Positions 16,946 through 26,090 are shown, counted from the stretch's first letter. The stretch is 64,000 bases of DNA from Selenomonadaceae bacterium (GCA_017518105.1 JAFWWC010000029.1:59535-123534), one strand, 5' to 3'. Translations and numbers: made by a program. The notes: a model not told the origin generated them from the letters alone.

Positions 16946-18117
16946 TAAGCGTGACGAAGTTGCTTTTTGCTGAAGATTACTTCGGCGACACCCTGCGCTA
17001 CACCAAAGACGCGCACAAGATGACTAACGGGGCGGCGGCGGGCATGGGGCCTGTTGTCGTGTGGAATTCAACGCGCACTTGCAATTTGAAATGTCGCCAT
17101 TGCTATATGGATTCGGACTCGCGCAAGTACAAAGACGAGCTGACGACCGACGAGGCTAAAAAGTTTATCGATGACCTTGCCGAATTCAAAGTTCCCGTGC
17201 TATTATTCTCTGGCGGCGAACCGCTGATTCGTCCAGACTTCTTCGAGCTTGCCGCTTATGCCGCTGATAAAAAAGTTCGTCCGACTCTCTCGACGAATGG
17301 CACGCTTATAACCCGTGAAGTCGCCCGCGAAATTAAATCCATCGGCGTGGGCTACGTGGGAATATCGCTTGACGGCTTGGAGGATGTCAACGACAAGTTC
17401 CGCGGCGTAAAGGGGGCGTTCAATCTGGCGATGCGCGGCATTGAAAATTGCGTGGCGGTTGGGCAACGGGTCGGCTTGCGTTTCACGATTAATCATCACA
17501 ACTTCGAGGAGCTGGACAAAATCTTTGACTTCATCGAGGCGGAGAAGATTAACCGCGTGTGCTTTTATCACTTGGTTTATTCTGGGCGCGGCAGTCAAAT
17601 GCTAGCCGAGGACGTGACGCCCGAAGAGTCGCGGCAAGCAATGGATACGATTATCCGGCGCACGAAAGACTTTGCACGGCGCGGACTGGCTAAGGAGATT
17701 CTCACGGTCGATAATCATTGCGACGGCGTCTACATGTACCTCAAGGCTTTGGCTGAAGGCGACGACAAAACTGCCGCTCAAATTAAGAAGTTCATCAGCA
17801 TGAACGGCGGCAATCGTTCGGGCATAGCGTTCGGAGAGGTCGACCCGCTTGGCTACGTGCACCCCGACCAGTTCACTCAGCATCACACCTTCGGCAACGT
17901 CCGTGATAGGAAATTCGGCGACATCTGGACTGATTTAAGCAATCCAATCCTCGCGGGTTTGAAGAATCGCAAGCCGCTCTTGAAAGGTCGTTGTGCCCGC
18001 TGTAAATTCCTCGACAACTGCAACGGCAACTTCCGCACACGCGCCGAGGCAGTCACCGGAGACTTTTGGGCGTCCGACCCGTCATGCTATCTGACCGACG
18101 CCGAGATTGGTCTATGA
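16942..18117 (+). CDS. NirJ/AhbC-like radical SAM SPASM protein (heme or heme d1 pathway type)
   Basis: The radical SAM cluster motif is [11 protein letters not shown] (near residue 49), followed by [16 protein letters not shown] and STNGTLI. The C-terminal SPASM cysteines are in [15 protein letters not shown] and [30 protein letters not shown] closely follows the NirJ/AhbC pattern, enzymes that remove side chains from siroheme derivatives in heme d1 or alternative heme synthesis. 391 aa is the usual size. TTG 16942 is used: AGGAGA lies 8 bases upstream and the start overlaps the tetR stop. Which substrate it acts on, or whether it is a peptide-modifying SPASM enzyme, cannot be decided here. 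Confidence 0.75.
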   Translation: MISVTKLLFAEDYFGDTLRYTKDAHKMTNGAAAGMGPVVVWNSTRTCNLKCRHCYMDSDSRKYKDELTTDEAKKFIDDLAEFKVPVLLFSGGEPLIRPDFFELAAYAADKKVRPTLSTNGTLITREVAREIKSIGVGYVGISLDGLEDVNDKFRGVKGAFNLAMRGIENCVAVGQRVGLRFTINHHNFEELDKIFDFIEAEKINRVCFYHLVYSGRGSQMLAEDVTPEESRQAMDTIIRRTKDFARRGLAKEILTVDNHCDGVYMYLKALAEGDDKTAAQIKKFISMNGGNRSGIAFGEVDPLGYVHPDQFTQHHTFGNVRDRKFGDIWTDLSNPILAGLKNRKPLLKGRCARCKFLDNCNGNFRTRAEAVTGDFWASDPSCYLTDAEIGL

Positions 18118-18172
18118 ACTTGCACGCCCTCCCGAAATTCGCTACAATGTACAAGCCAAAGGAGGCTTCTAT

Positions 18173-18871
18173 ATGGAAATAGACATCAGCAAGATTAAAT
18201 TCGATGAGCGCGGACTTGTCCCAGCGATTGTGCAAGAGGAAAGCGGACAGGTTCTCATGCTCGCCTACATGAACGAGGAATCACTCAAGAAGACGATTGA
18301 GACGGGCTACACGTGGTTTTATAGCCGTAGCCGTCAGACGCTCTGGCAGAAGGGCGAGCAAAGCGGCAACGTTCAGCAAGTCAAAGCCCTCTACTACGAT
18401 TGCGACGGCGACACCCTCCTTGTTAAGGTTCATCAAACGGGCGTGGCATGTCACACAGGAACATATTCCTGCTTTAGCGGTCGCCGCCTCGACGAGAACA
18501 AAAACCTGCCCGCCGTCGTCGACCAGCCGCCCCAAGATTTGTCGCTTGTCTTGTATGAGCTTTACTCCGTCATCAAAGACCGTCAGCGGCACCCCGTCGA
18601 AGGCTCCTACACCAATTATCTTTTCAGCATGGGGCACGACAAGATTTTAAAGAAGGTCGGCGAGGAGGCTGTCGAAACTATCATTGCCTCAAAGAACGGC
18701 GACAAGGATAAGATTATCTACGAGATGGGCGACCTGTGGTATCATTGCTTAGTTCTTCTTGCGTGGCACGGCATTAAACCTGAAGACCTCTTCGCGGAGC
18801 TTATGAAGCGTCGCAAGGGCGGAAGTTATCACAAGTTCACGGGCAAGACCGGCGAACGTCCCGCTGATTGA
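18173..18871 (+). CDS. hisIE: Bifunctional phosphoribosyl-AMP cyclohydrolase / phosphoribosyl-ATP pyrophosphatase
   Basis: Carries out steps 2 and 3 of histidine synthesis. The HisI half (residues ~1-115) has [26 protein letters not shown], the metal-binding DCDGDTLL and the cysteine pair [10 protein letters not shown]. The HisE half (~135-232) has [19 protein letters not shown] and [16 protein letters not shown] 18173 follows AAAGGAGG; the preceding frame extends into the radical SAM gene without support. No other his genes are present, so it is detached from the rest of the pathway. Confidence 0.95.
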   Translation: MEIDISKIKFDERGLVPAIVQEESGQVLMLAYMNEESLKKTIETGYTWFYSRSRQTLWQKGEQSGNVQQVKALYYDCDGDTLLVKVHQTGVACHTGTYSCFSGRRLDENKNLPAVVDQPPQDLSLVLYELYSVIKDRQRHPVEGSYTNYLFSMGHDKILKKVGEEAVETIIASKNGDKDKIIYEMGDLWYHCLVLLAWHGIKPEDLFAELMKRRKGGSYHKFTGKTGERPAD

Positions 18872-18872
18872 C

Positions 18873-19667
18873 ATGAGAAAGATTTTTCTAATCGCCGCGA
18901 TGATTATCGGGCTAGGCTTTTACCACTCGCAAGCGCAGAACGTCGACGAGATAACCGCCATTGCCGAAGGACCTAAAATCATCGTCTTCAACTATCACCA
19001 AGTCGACAACAAGGCAAATCCGCTAGCCGTATCGCCCGCCAATTTTGAGGCGCAAATGAAATTCCTAGTCGACAGCGGCTGTATAACGATAACGCCTGAC
19101 GAACTTTACGCGGGGCTAAACGGCGAAATTGAACTGCCGCCTAAGCCCGTGCTAATCACCTTCGACGACGGCTACATTGACAACTACACAAACGCTTTCC
19201 CGATTCTCAAGAAGTACAACTTGCGGGCGACGATTTTTATTATCCCAGCCTTCACGAGCGTTTATCCCGGTTACATGACGTGGGAACAGTTAAAGGAGAT
19301 GGAAGCCAACGGAATAACGATTGAGTCGCACACGCTAACCCACCCGAAGCTTGAGGAGTTGCCCGACGACGAGATTAGGAACGAGCTTTTGAACTCGAAG
19401 ACTTTGCTTGAAGAAAATCTCGGACACCCCGTCGAGTTCCTAGCCTACCCGACCGGCACTTACAACTTGCACATCGCCGGCATCGCGCAGGATATCGGCT
19501 ACAAGGGCGCGTTCACGATTAAATATGGCGTCGTCGATAAGGGCAGTAACTTCTTCGCCCTAGAGCGCGTCCCGATATTCAACACGGCGCAAAACACTAT
19601 GAAAGATTTTTACGAACGTATTGCTTGGCGGCAGAGCTTTGAAGAGTTCGGCTGGATAAAAAGATAA
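18873..19667 (+). CDS. Exported polysaccharide deacetylase (CE4/NodB family)
   Basis: A signal peptide (MRKIFLIAAMIIGLGF, cut near HSQAQN) precedes a NodB domain with the metal/catalytic motif TFDDGYIDN (near residue 97), SHTLTHPKL (near 150) and AYPTG (near 190). These enzymes remove N- or O-acetyl groups from exopolysaccharide or peptidoglycan; the early FNYHQVD segment recalls PgaB/IcaB types. 264 aa. It starts one base after the hisIE stop, so it is in the same transcript, and a terminator follows. The exact substrate is not readable. Confidence 0.88.
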   Translation: MRKIFLIAAMIIGLGFYHSQAQNVDEITAIAEGPKIIVFNYHQVDNKANPLAVSPANFEAQMKFLVDSGCITITPDELYAGLNGEIELPPKPVLITFDDGYIDNYTNAFPILKKYNLRATIFIIPAFTSVYPGYMTWEQLKEMEANGITIESHTLTHPKLEELPDDEIRNELLNSKTLLEENLGHPVEFLAYPTGTYNLHIAGIAQDIGYKGAFTIKYGVVDKGSNFFALERVPIFNTAQNTMKDFYERIAWRQSFEEFGWIKR

Positions 19668-19668
19668 G

Positions 19669-19695
19669 CCTCGACAAAGAGTCGGGGCATTTTTC
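19669..19695 (+). terminator. Intrinsic terminator closing the tetR-radical SAM-hisIE-deacetylase operon
   Basis: CCTCGAC pairs with GTCGGGG (one G-T pair) across AAAGA, followed by a T5 run. Confidence 0.7.
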
Positions 19696-19704
19696 TTACG
19701 GCAT

Positions 19705-19733
19705 TTGACGAACGCAACTGGTTGCTTTATATT
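19705..19733 (+). promoter_or_regulatory. Promoter for the Zorya-type operon
   Basis: TTGACG, 17-base spacer, TATATT, placed directly after the preceding terminator and 31 bases before the first gene. This gives the defence cassette independent transcription. Confidence 0.7.
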
Positions 19734-19764
19734 GTGAAAAATTCAAGCGGAAGGATTGAAGGCA

Positions 19765-21096
19765 TTGGAAACTTTTATCGCAAGATATGGTCTGACGGTG
19801 ATTTTGACTGCTAGCATGATTGCATGGGCTTTGAAGGCATTTAAAACCTTTAAAGCTTACGTTGCTAAAGATCCGTTTGGAGATTATGAACAGCCACGTA
19901 CGGCATCTGTCTTGGGAGTCTTGGGAACTTTCATAGGGATTGCGTTCGGGCTTTGGAATTTCAATCCTTCGCCTGAGGCAATGCATAACAGCGTTATAAA
20001 TCTCTTGGGAGGCATGACTACAGCTTTTGTCACTTCTATTGTTGGCATGGGAATATCTCTCGTCTTCAAGAATTACCAGGTAAATGCGCAGAAAGATTAT
20101 TCAAGAAGTCATCTCGTCAAAGCAGATTCTACTATCACGGACTTGATTCAATATTTGCAACAAGCCGACGCTCAAAAGTCCGAGTTATTAATGAAATTAA
20201 CGAATTCTCTTGTTGGCGACGGTGATTCAACTGTAATAGGGCAGATGAAGATAATTAAGTCCGATATCCGCGACGAATTCAAAGGGCTAGAAAAAGTCTT
20301 GCAGGATAACAATGCGAACGTTATCCGCGAACTAAAAGACTTCGGAAGGACGCTAGCAGAAAGTAATTCAAAGGCTTTTATCGAGGCATTAAACGATACG
20401 ATGAAGGATTTCAATCAGAAACTCACGGAACAATTTGGAGAGAATTTCAAGCAACTGAACATTGCCGTTGGTCGTCTTTTGGTGTGGCAAGAAAATTACA
20501 AAGCGACGATTGAAGAGCTTACAGAAGATATGCAAGCGACGTTTAAAGGAATTGACGCAGTGAAGAATTCCGTTGCTAAGATTGAAGAGTCAGCCGCTTC
20601 AATCACGGAATGTAGCGAGCAAATTTTAAATCTTATTGTTACGGCGAATATCTATGAACGAAAACTTCAGCAACTTTTAAGTGAGATTCAATCCATCAGC
20701 AAAGACACTGCCGAATCAATTCAGGATTTAACCAAAGACATGCACGGCGTTATAAATAATGCGAATAACATGACGCAAAGAATTTCCGCGACAACGAATA
20801 CGGCTTTGAATAGAATTACCGACACGACGAATCAGACGATAACTTCAATGCAAAAGATGTCCAATGAACTTCGCGACGAATCATTTAAGATAACGAAAGA
20901 GACCGTTTCAAAAATGGAAGAGATGATGCGAAAGAATGATGAGAACTTCAAAGAGTCACTCGAAACGCTAGGAAAAGCGATGTTGCAAATCTCAAAGAAG
21001 TTCGCGGAGGATTACACACCTTTGGCAGAGAGATTGAAAGCAATCGTTGAGATAGCCGAACAAGTCAGACCGTCCCAAAGAGGTGGTTTGTTTTGA
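19765..21096 (+). CDS. zorA: ZorA-like MotA/TolQ-type ion-channel protein with long coiled-coil tail
   Basis: Residues ~1-110 hold membrane helices of the MotA/ExbB type, including ASVLGVLGTFIGIAFGL and GGMTTAFVTSIVGMGISLVFK. The remaining ~330 residues are a long, polar, almost uninterrupted coiled coil, as in the cytoplasmic tail of ZorA of the Zorya anti-phage system. With ZorB it would form a proton-driven envelope motor that senses infection. TTG 19765 is preferred because GGAAGG lies 10 bases upstream; TTG 19756 has the same site only 1 base away. AT-richer than its neighbours. It overlaps zorB by 4 bases. Confidence 0.8.
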   Translation: METFIARYGLTVILTASMIAWALKAFKTFKAYVAKDPFGDYEQPRTASVLGVLGTFIGIAFGLWNFNPSPEAMHNSVINLLGGMTTAFVTSIVGMGISLVFKNYQVNAQKDYSRSHLVKADSTITDLIQYLQQADAQKSELLMKLTNSLVGDGDSTVIGQMKIIKSDIRDEFKGLEKVLQDNNANVIRELKDFGRTLAESNSKAFIEALNDTMKDFNQKLTEQFGENFKQLNIAVGRLLVWQENYKATIEELTEDMQATFKGIDAVKNSVAKIEESAASITECSEQILNLIVTANIYERKLQQLLSEIQSISKDTAESIQDLTKDMHGVINNANNMTQRISATTNTALNRITDTTNQTITSMQKMSNELRDESFKITKETVSKMEEMMRKNDENFKESLETLGKAMLQISKKFAEDYTPLAERLKAIVEIAEQVRPSQRGGLF

Positions 21097-21791
21097 AAAG
21101 GCAAGACGAGCACTGGATGTCAATCTCGGACGTTATGTCGGGTCTGATGATAGTTTTTATGTTTATCGCTGTCGCATTTATGATGCAGGTGCAGAATGAA
21201 CAGCGGCAAAAAAATGACATGATTTATAATTACGCCGTCATTAAACACAAAATTTACTCGGCATTGTTTGACGAATTCAAAGATGATTTGCAGACATGGG
21301 ACGCGGAAATCGACGAGAAGACTTTGACTTTGCGATTTAAAGAGCCGGACGTCTTGTTTGGCGTAGGTTCAGATATTTTGACTCCGAAGTTTCAAGCGAT
21401 ATTGAATGATTTTCTGCCGCGATATATTTCCGTCATTTCGCAGGACGAGTACAAAGATTATATCGAAGAGATACGAATCGAAGGACACACAGACCCCTTT
21501 TGGGCGGGAGCCGCGACAAGGCAACAGGAATATCTAAACAATATGGAACTTTCGCAATCAAGGACGCGAGCCGTTCTGGTTTACGCGATAAATATGCCCG
21601 CCTTGCAAGGAAACCTTGAATGGATTATCCGCCGAATCACAGCAAACGGTTTATCGTCAAGCCAACCCGTGACTTTGGATGGAAAAATCGATGCAAAGCT
21701 CTCAAGGCGGGTAGATTTTAGAATACGAACGAAAGCCGACGAAAAGATGAACGAACTGGCAGAAGGAATGACTTACAGTGGAAACGATTAA
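21093..21791 (+). CDS. zorB: ZorB-like MotB/OmpA-domain protein
   Basis: A single N-terminal transmembrane helix (SDVMSGLMIVFMFIAVAF) starts with an aspartate (about residue 13) at the position of the proton-binding Asp of MotB and ZorB. The C-terminal half is an OmpA-like peptidoglycan-binding domain: IRIEGHTDPFWAG and NNMELSQSRTRAVLVYAI carry the GHTD and LSxxRA signatures. 232 aa. TTG start overlapping the zorA stop, with AGAGGTGG upstream. It would anchor the ZorA channel to the cell wall. Start codons and overlaps show tight translational coupling of the three genes. Confidence 0.82.
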   Translation: MKRQDEHWMSISDVMSGLMIVFMFIAVAFMMQVQNEQRQKNDMIYNYAVIKHKIYSALFDEFKDDLQTWDAEIDEKTLTLRFKEPDVLFGVGSDILTPKFQAILNDFLPRYISVISQDEYKDYIEEIRIEGHTDPFWAGAATRQQEYLNNMELSQSRTRAVLVYAINMPALQGNLEWIIRRITANGLSSSQPVTLDGKIDAKLSRRVDFRIRTKADEKMNELAEGMTYSGND

Positions 21792-22530
21792 TTTTCTGGA
21801 GTGCGAAGAGTTTAAGCTGATAAAAAGGCTTATGGGAATCTCCGACAGAGATAAGCAACCAAGTTTTACTATCGATATATCTGCGGACGATCCTAACCTT
21901 GAATCTACGCCAAGCGGTTGGACTTATAAAGGACGCAGAGTTATCTTGTATATCCGTGACCAAGCTCAATATTACGAAAATCACACCAGCGAATATAAAT
22001 TCCATTTGATTGACTGCACGACGTTAAGAACCATGCGCAAACATAATCGTTACGGCAAATATGTTATATCAACGTCGACAAGTGGAAAGTTCAGCGTCAA
22101 TCGAATCATAAATAATCGTTCAATACCGAGTGAAGAAGAGTTGCACGTATGCAAGCACTGTCTGCAGAAATTAAATTGGCAGGGCTATAAATCCGCGACG
22201 ACTACCCAGAAAAAGTTTATCTATAAAAATTTTTCTATCGCGGAATTTTTTGCGGCTATGAATGAAGATAATCAATCAAACTTTGTCGATTTGCCGAATC
22301 ATACGGATAAGACTGCGCCAGTAAATGAATATCCTAAAGATTGGAATGAAATCTCTTTGCGAATGAAGAAGAAATATAATTTTACCTGTCAAGAATGTCA
22401 CAGGCGAACACAGTCGGTGGAAGTTCATCATAAGAACGGGCTTAAGAATGATTGCCGCGAATCCAATCTGGAGGTTTTATGCCATGATTGTCATCAAGCA
22501 AAACACAGCCATAGATTATCTTACCGTTAA
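21778..22530 (+). CDS. HNH endonuclease, probable ZorE-type effector
   Basis: The C-terminal ~60 residues are an HNH nuclease with zinc cysteines: TCQECHRR, VEVHHKNGLKND, NLEVLCHDCHQAKH. An additional CKHC pair lies near residue 125. The N-terminal ~120 residues (SGWTYKGRRVILYIRDQ, YKFHLIDCTTLRTM, RYGKYVISTSTSGKF) are not recognised. Type II Zorya systems pair ZorAB with an HNH protein (ZorE), so this is the expected effector. GTG 21778 lies inside zorB (14-base overlap). The last 15 bases overlap the convergent glycosyltransferase gene, suggesting that the cassette was inserted against it. Calling it ZorE is inference from context. Confidence 0.75.
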   Translation: METINFLECEEFKLIKRLMGISDRDKQPSFTIDISADDPNLESTPSGWTYKGRRVILYIRDQAQYYENHTSEYKFHLIDCTTLRTMRKHNRYGKYVISTSTSGKFSVNRIINNRSIPSEEELHVCKHCLQKLNWQGYKSATTTQKKFIYKNFSIAEFFAAMNEDNQSNFVDLPNHTDKTAPVNEYPKDWNEISLRMKKKYNFTCQECHRRTQSVEVHHKNGLKNDCRESNLEVLCHDCHQAKHSHRLSYR

Positions 22531-23373
22531 ACGACCGATACGATAGCCGAGAAACTTAGCGGCGTCCCTGAAGATTGCACCGACGCAATCGAGGGGATTT
22601 TTTTTTGCCAACATGGAAAGTTTCATCAAGACGAATTTTTTGCCTGCGCCCTCCGCCGAGCCGAATGTCTCCCGAATCCAACTTTCTTGCGCGTGGAACT
22701 TTCCAATCTGAACGTAGCGACGGAACTCCTGAGCCGCCGTGTAGTTGTGCGAGTGATAAACCTGCGCCTCTGCCGCGTAGAAGATTTTCCAACCGTCAAA
22801 CAACATCTTCGCCGCAACGTACATATCCTCACAGAGCGGAACTTTTGACGGGAACCCGCCAACCCTTTGCAGAGCAGAGACGCGATAAGCCGCAAACGAA
22901 TTTGACGCAAACGCAGTCTTCAGCCCGTAAACTTTTCTGTCGTCGAAGGAACGCAACTGACTTTCCGCCGGATAGTTGAACGCCCGCAGGATTGCCGCCT
23001 CGTTAGTAGCGTCTGCGTGAGGCAGTTGCCGCCCGTAGCTCATGCCGACCGTTGAATCATCGCTGAAGACTTCTACCAGCCGTGCAAGTGATTCGCTGTC
23101 GTGGAGTAAAACATCTTGCGTTAGGAAAATTATCACGTCGAGCGGCAAAATCTTTTCCAAGGCTAGCTGACGTGTTGCCCCGTGATTAAAAGTTTTGCGC
23201 GGGATTGTCAGAACCTCTAGCCCGAAGGACTTTGCAAGCTGTGCTGTGCCGTCGGTTGATTCCGAGTCGACGATTAATTTTCTTGTCGGCAAAGATTGCG
23301 CGGCGAGCTGAGTTAGGAGCGTCCGGAATTGTTTGCCCGCGTTTAGTGTCGGGATTATCAAGCCGCAATTCAT
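22516..23373 (-). CDS. Family 2 glycosyltransferase
   Basis: A GT-A fold transferase for surface polysaccharide assembly. The N-terminus has IIPTLNAGKQFRTLL, then VDSESTDGTAQLAK with the nucleotide-sugar binding region, FNHGATRQLAL and FLTQDVLL in place of the DXD motif. LCEDMYVAAKML near residue 195 is the catalytic-base ED motif of GT2. 285 aa resembles rhamnosyltransferase-like members. Its 3' end overlaps the Zorya HNH gene by 15 bases, so the C-terminus may have been altered. The donor sugar cannot be told. Confidence 0.85.
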   Translation of the reverse strand: MNCGLIIPTLNAGKQFRTLLTQLAAQSLPTRKLIVDSESTDGTAQLAKSFGLEVLTIPRKTFNHGATRQLALEKILPLDVIIFLTQDVLLHDSESLARLVEVFSDDSTVGMSYGRQLPHADATNEAAILRAFNYPAESQLRSFDDRKVYGLKTAFASNSFAAYRVSALQRVGGFPSKVPLCEDMYVAAKMLFDGWKIFYAAEAQVYHSHNYTAAQEFRRYVQIGKFHAQESWIRETFGSAEGAGKKFVLMKLSMLAKKNPLDCVGAIFRDAAKFLGYRIGRLTVR

Positions 23374-23377
23374 TAAC

Positions 23378-25321
23378 TCAATCCTTTCGCGTCGCCTTCA
23401 TAGCCAACTTGTTTTTATACATGTCCGCATCCGCCCGCTTGAAAACTTCCTCCGCTGTCTTGTCGTGAAGTTCATCATAGTAAGCGACGCCGACCGCCGC
23501 CGAAACTTTTTCCCACGGCTCAAGGGTGTTATCGTCTTTGAACTTGTCGACCATGCCTCTAAACTTGGCGACGTTTTCACTGACAAGAGCAAGCTGATTG
23601 TCCTTTAGCACCACAACGAATTCATCGCCGCCGATACGATAAACATTTTCCTCGCCGAAGACCGAACAGGCAAGCTTGCCCGCGTTGATAAGATAAATGT
23701 TGCCGTACTCGTGCCCGTAAGTGTCGTTGACGCGCTTTAGGAAGTTTATATCAATCATGATTATGCAGAACTCCGCACGCCCGGCGGCAATGTCTTTATC
23801 AAGCTTAGCGGTCTTCTCGGTGTAGGCAGTCTTGTTCTTAAGCCCGGTCAAGGCGTCCTTGTGGGCAAGCTCATGCATGACCTCGGCTTGAATTTTTGCC
23901 TTCTTGAAGTTTTCAAAGTAGTGCATGCTATCGGCGGTCGTCTTTAGGAACGCGGAGTAAAGATTTTCTATCTCGTCTTGCGTTTTTATCTCTAAGCTCT
24001 TCATGCGCTTAACGTTGTGTTTGCGAGCCTCTTCGCTGTCGTAGGCAAAGTTCCTCGCGCAATAAGCCATCGTGTTTACCGGCAAGATAATGTTGTTTTC
24101 CACGAACGTTAAGACGAGCACGAAAATCAAAATGACCGCGCCAGAAAAAATCGCGACGACTTTGGCGATAAACATTCTGCCGTTGTCGTAGAGTATCTCC
24201 ATAGAAAAATCTATGCCCGCGTAGCAGACGCATTGCCCCACGCTGTTGTAAACGGGCTTATAAATCGTAAGCAAGTGCCCGTATTTTTCATCGCCTATTA
24301 TCGGCGGAATCGGTCTGCCTGCAAGCAAATCTTCGCGGTACTTCTTAAAATACTCGTCGAAGTCTTCAATATCGCCAGGCTCAGAGGCTTCCATCTCAGC
24401 TGTATCCAAATCAAAGACGACGTGGCAACCGTCCTCCATAATCTTGTAGACGTAAAGATAGATTATATCGGAGTTGCTAGCGCGAATCTTGTAAAGCTCC
24501 CGCTCCACTTCTTTATAGCCTTCCGCCTGATAGCCCTTCTCTATGAATTCGTCGACGCGATTTGGGTCAATCTCATTTACGACCATTGAAACTATCCCGT
24601 CGGCAATCCTCTTGCGGTCTTCTATGATTGAGTCCTGATACATCGTGTAGCTTATGACGGAAATAAATAAGGCGACAAAGAGAGTTATCGCCATGAGATT
24701 GAAAAGCATCTTCGTGCGCAGTGAGGAAATAAATTTGCTACTAGTGTTAATGGCTCGGCGCATTTCGGGCGAGACGGGAGCTTGCATCTTGCCTAAGGTT
24801 TTAAAACGTTCTTTGACTTCGGGCGGGACAAACTTCAGCGCGAAGAAGATAATCATAATCGCCAAAGATTTATCGGGAAATTCGTAAGTCAAGTGCTGGA
24901 TAAAGTTTTCCTGAACCCTTACCCAATTATCCCAAGAACTGGAAACGCGTAAAGTTTCTTCGATAATCGTGCCGTCGAGGGTTGTGAGCAGAACCGTCGC
25001 GGGGATTGTCAAAATAAGTTTCGGAAGCTTATCGTAATAGCCCCTGCCAGCCAAAAAAGCCGTCATTATCGCGAGCAAAATGCTGACGTTGCCGTAATAT
25101 ATCTCCTCGGAATCGAACAGCGCACCAATCAAATTCGTTAGAAACCCGACGGCAATCCCAGGAACATAGCCGCCCAGAGCCGCGATAAAAACCGTGCCCA
25201 CCACATCGAGATAAAAAGACAGGTTCAATCCCTTAGCAAAGATTACGCCGATAACATTTAAGGTTATTCCCGCCGCGCAGATTGCTGCCAGCTGGATATA
25301 TGTCTTGTATAGCTTAAACAT
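23378..25321 (-). CDS. Membrane diguanylate cyclase with integral-membrane and extracytoplasmic sensor domains
   Basis: Residues 1-165 form about five transmembrane helices resembling an ECF-transporter S component or MASE-like sensor (AGITLNVIGVIFAKG, LGGYVPGIAVGFLTN). A second transmembrane helix near 210 begins an extracytoplasmic sensor loop (~235-370), closed by a helix at ~385-405. A HAMP-like linker and GGDEF domain (~490-640) follow. GGDEF is intact (YRIGGDEFVVVL), and the preceding FGEE shows no RXXD inhibitory site. It should therefore make c-di-GMP without that product-feedback site. 647 aa. It has a good minus-strand promoter. The signal is unknown. Confidence 0.88.
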   Translation of the reverse strand: MFKLYKTYIQLAAICAAGITLNVIGVIFAKGLNLSFYLDVVGTVFIAALGGYVPGIAVGFLTNLIGALFDSEEIYYGNVSILLAIMTAFLAGRGYYDKLPKLILTIPATVLLTTLDGTIIEETLRVSSSWDNWVRVQENFIQHLTYEFPDKSLAIMIIFFALKFVPPEVKERFKTLGKMQAPVSPEMRRAINTSSKFISSLRTKMLFNLMAITLFVALFISVISYTMYQDSIIEDRKRIADGIVSMVVNEIDPNRVDEFIEKGYQAEGYKEVERELYKIRASNSDIIYLYVYKIMEDGCHVVFDLDTAEMEASEPGDIEDFDEYFKKYREDLLAGRPIPPIIGDEKYGHLLTIYKPVYNSVGQCVCYAGIDFSMEILYDNGRMFIAKVVAIFSGAVILIFVLVLTFVENNIILPVNTMAYCARNFAYDSEEARKHNVKRMKSLEIKTQDEIENLYSAFLKTTADSMHYFENFKKAKIQAEVMHELAHKDALTGLKNKTAYTEKTAKLDKDIAAGRAEFCIIMIDINFLKRVNDTYGHEYGNIYLINAGKLACSVFGEENVYRIGGDEFVVVLKDNQLALVSENVAKFRGMVDKFKDDNTLEPWEKVSAAVGVAYYDELHDKTAEEVFKRADADMYKNKLAMKATRKD

Positions 25322-25351
25322 CGTACTGCCCTTTCAAAAAAATTTGCGCCG

Positions 25352-25380
25352 ATTATATCATGAAAAATTTTCGTCAACAA
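25352..25380 (-). promoter_or_regulatory. Promoter for the GGDEF gene
   Basis: On the minus strand, TTGTTG, 17-base spacer, perfect TATAAT, about 30 bases upstream of the ATG at 25321. It is back to back with the cmk promoter. Confidence 0.6.
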
Positions 25381-25389
25381 TTAGCGGCG

Positions 25390-25418
25390 TTGCAAAAATT
25401 TTCGCGCGGTGTTATAAG
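25390..25418 (+). promoter_or_regulatory. Promoter for cmk
   Basis: TTGCAA, 17-base spacer, TATAAG, 24 bases before the cmk start. Confidence 0.7.
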
Positions 25419-25442
25419 TTTTAAGGAAAGGAGAATCAGCTA

Positions 25443-26075
25443 ATGAAGAAAATAATTGCGGTAGACGGACCAGCGGGCGCGGGCAAAAGTACAGTTTCAA
25501 AAATCGTGGCGGCTCGGCTCGGTTATACTTACATTGATACGGGCGCAATGTATCGGGCGGTCGCGCTGAAAGTCTTACTTAGCGGCAAGCCCGCCGAGGA
25601 CGTAATACAGGACATTGACATTAAGTTAGACGACGCGGCACGAGTTTTTCTCGACGGGCGCGAAGTCACTAAAGAAATCCGCACGCCAGAGGTAAGTCGC
25701 GGGGCTTCGGACGTGGCTAAGTTCGGATTCGTTCGGCAAAGGCTAACGGAGCTTCAGCGAGCAATGGCGACTCAAGGCAAGGTCATAATGGACGGACGAG
25801 ACATCGGGACGCAAGTTTTGCCGAATGCGGACTTGAAAATATTTTTAACGGCAACGGTCGAGGAACGGGCGCGGCGTCGGTTCGTGGAGCTTAAGGAAAA
25901 AGGATTCGCGGCGGACTTCGACCAGATAAAGAAGGAAATCACCCTTCGCGACAAGCAGGACAGCGAACGGGAGATTGCACCACTAGCCAAAGCTCAAGAC
26001 GCCGTGTTATTGGATTCGACTAGCCTGACGATTGAACAGGTCGTCTTGGAGATTTTGCGGCTAGCTAAAGGATAA
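25443..26075 (+). CDS. cmk: Cytidylate kinase
   Basis: Phosphorylates CMP and dCMP with ATP. The Walker A loop DGPAGAGKSTVSK, the CMP-binding YIDTGAMYRAVA and VIMDGRDIGTQVLPNADLKIFLTA, and the lid region RRRFVELKEKG are all present. 210 aa is slightly short of the usual ~220 but complete. GGAGAA precedes the ATG. A structured intergenic RNA-like element follows the stop codon. Cmk often sits upstream of ispH-rpsA in Firmicutes; here those genes are 19 kb away. Confidence 0.96.
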   Translation: MKKIIAVDGPAGAGKSTVSKIVAARLGYTYIDTGAMYRAVALKVLLSGKPAEDVIQDIDIKLDDAARVFLDGREVTKEIRTPEVSRGASDVAKFGFVRQRLTELQRAMATQGKVIMDGRDIGTQVLPNADLKIFLTATVEERARRRFVELKEKGFAADFDQIKKEITLRDKQDSEREIAPLAKAQDAVLLDSTSLTIEQVVLEILRLAKG

Positions 26076-26090
26076 AAAGCCGCGCCGCTG

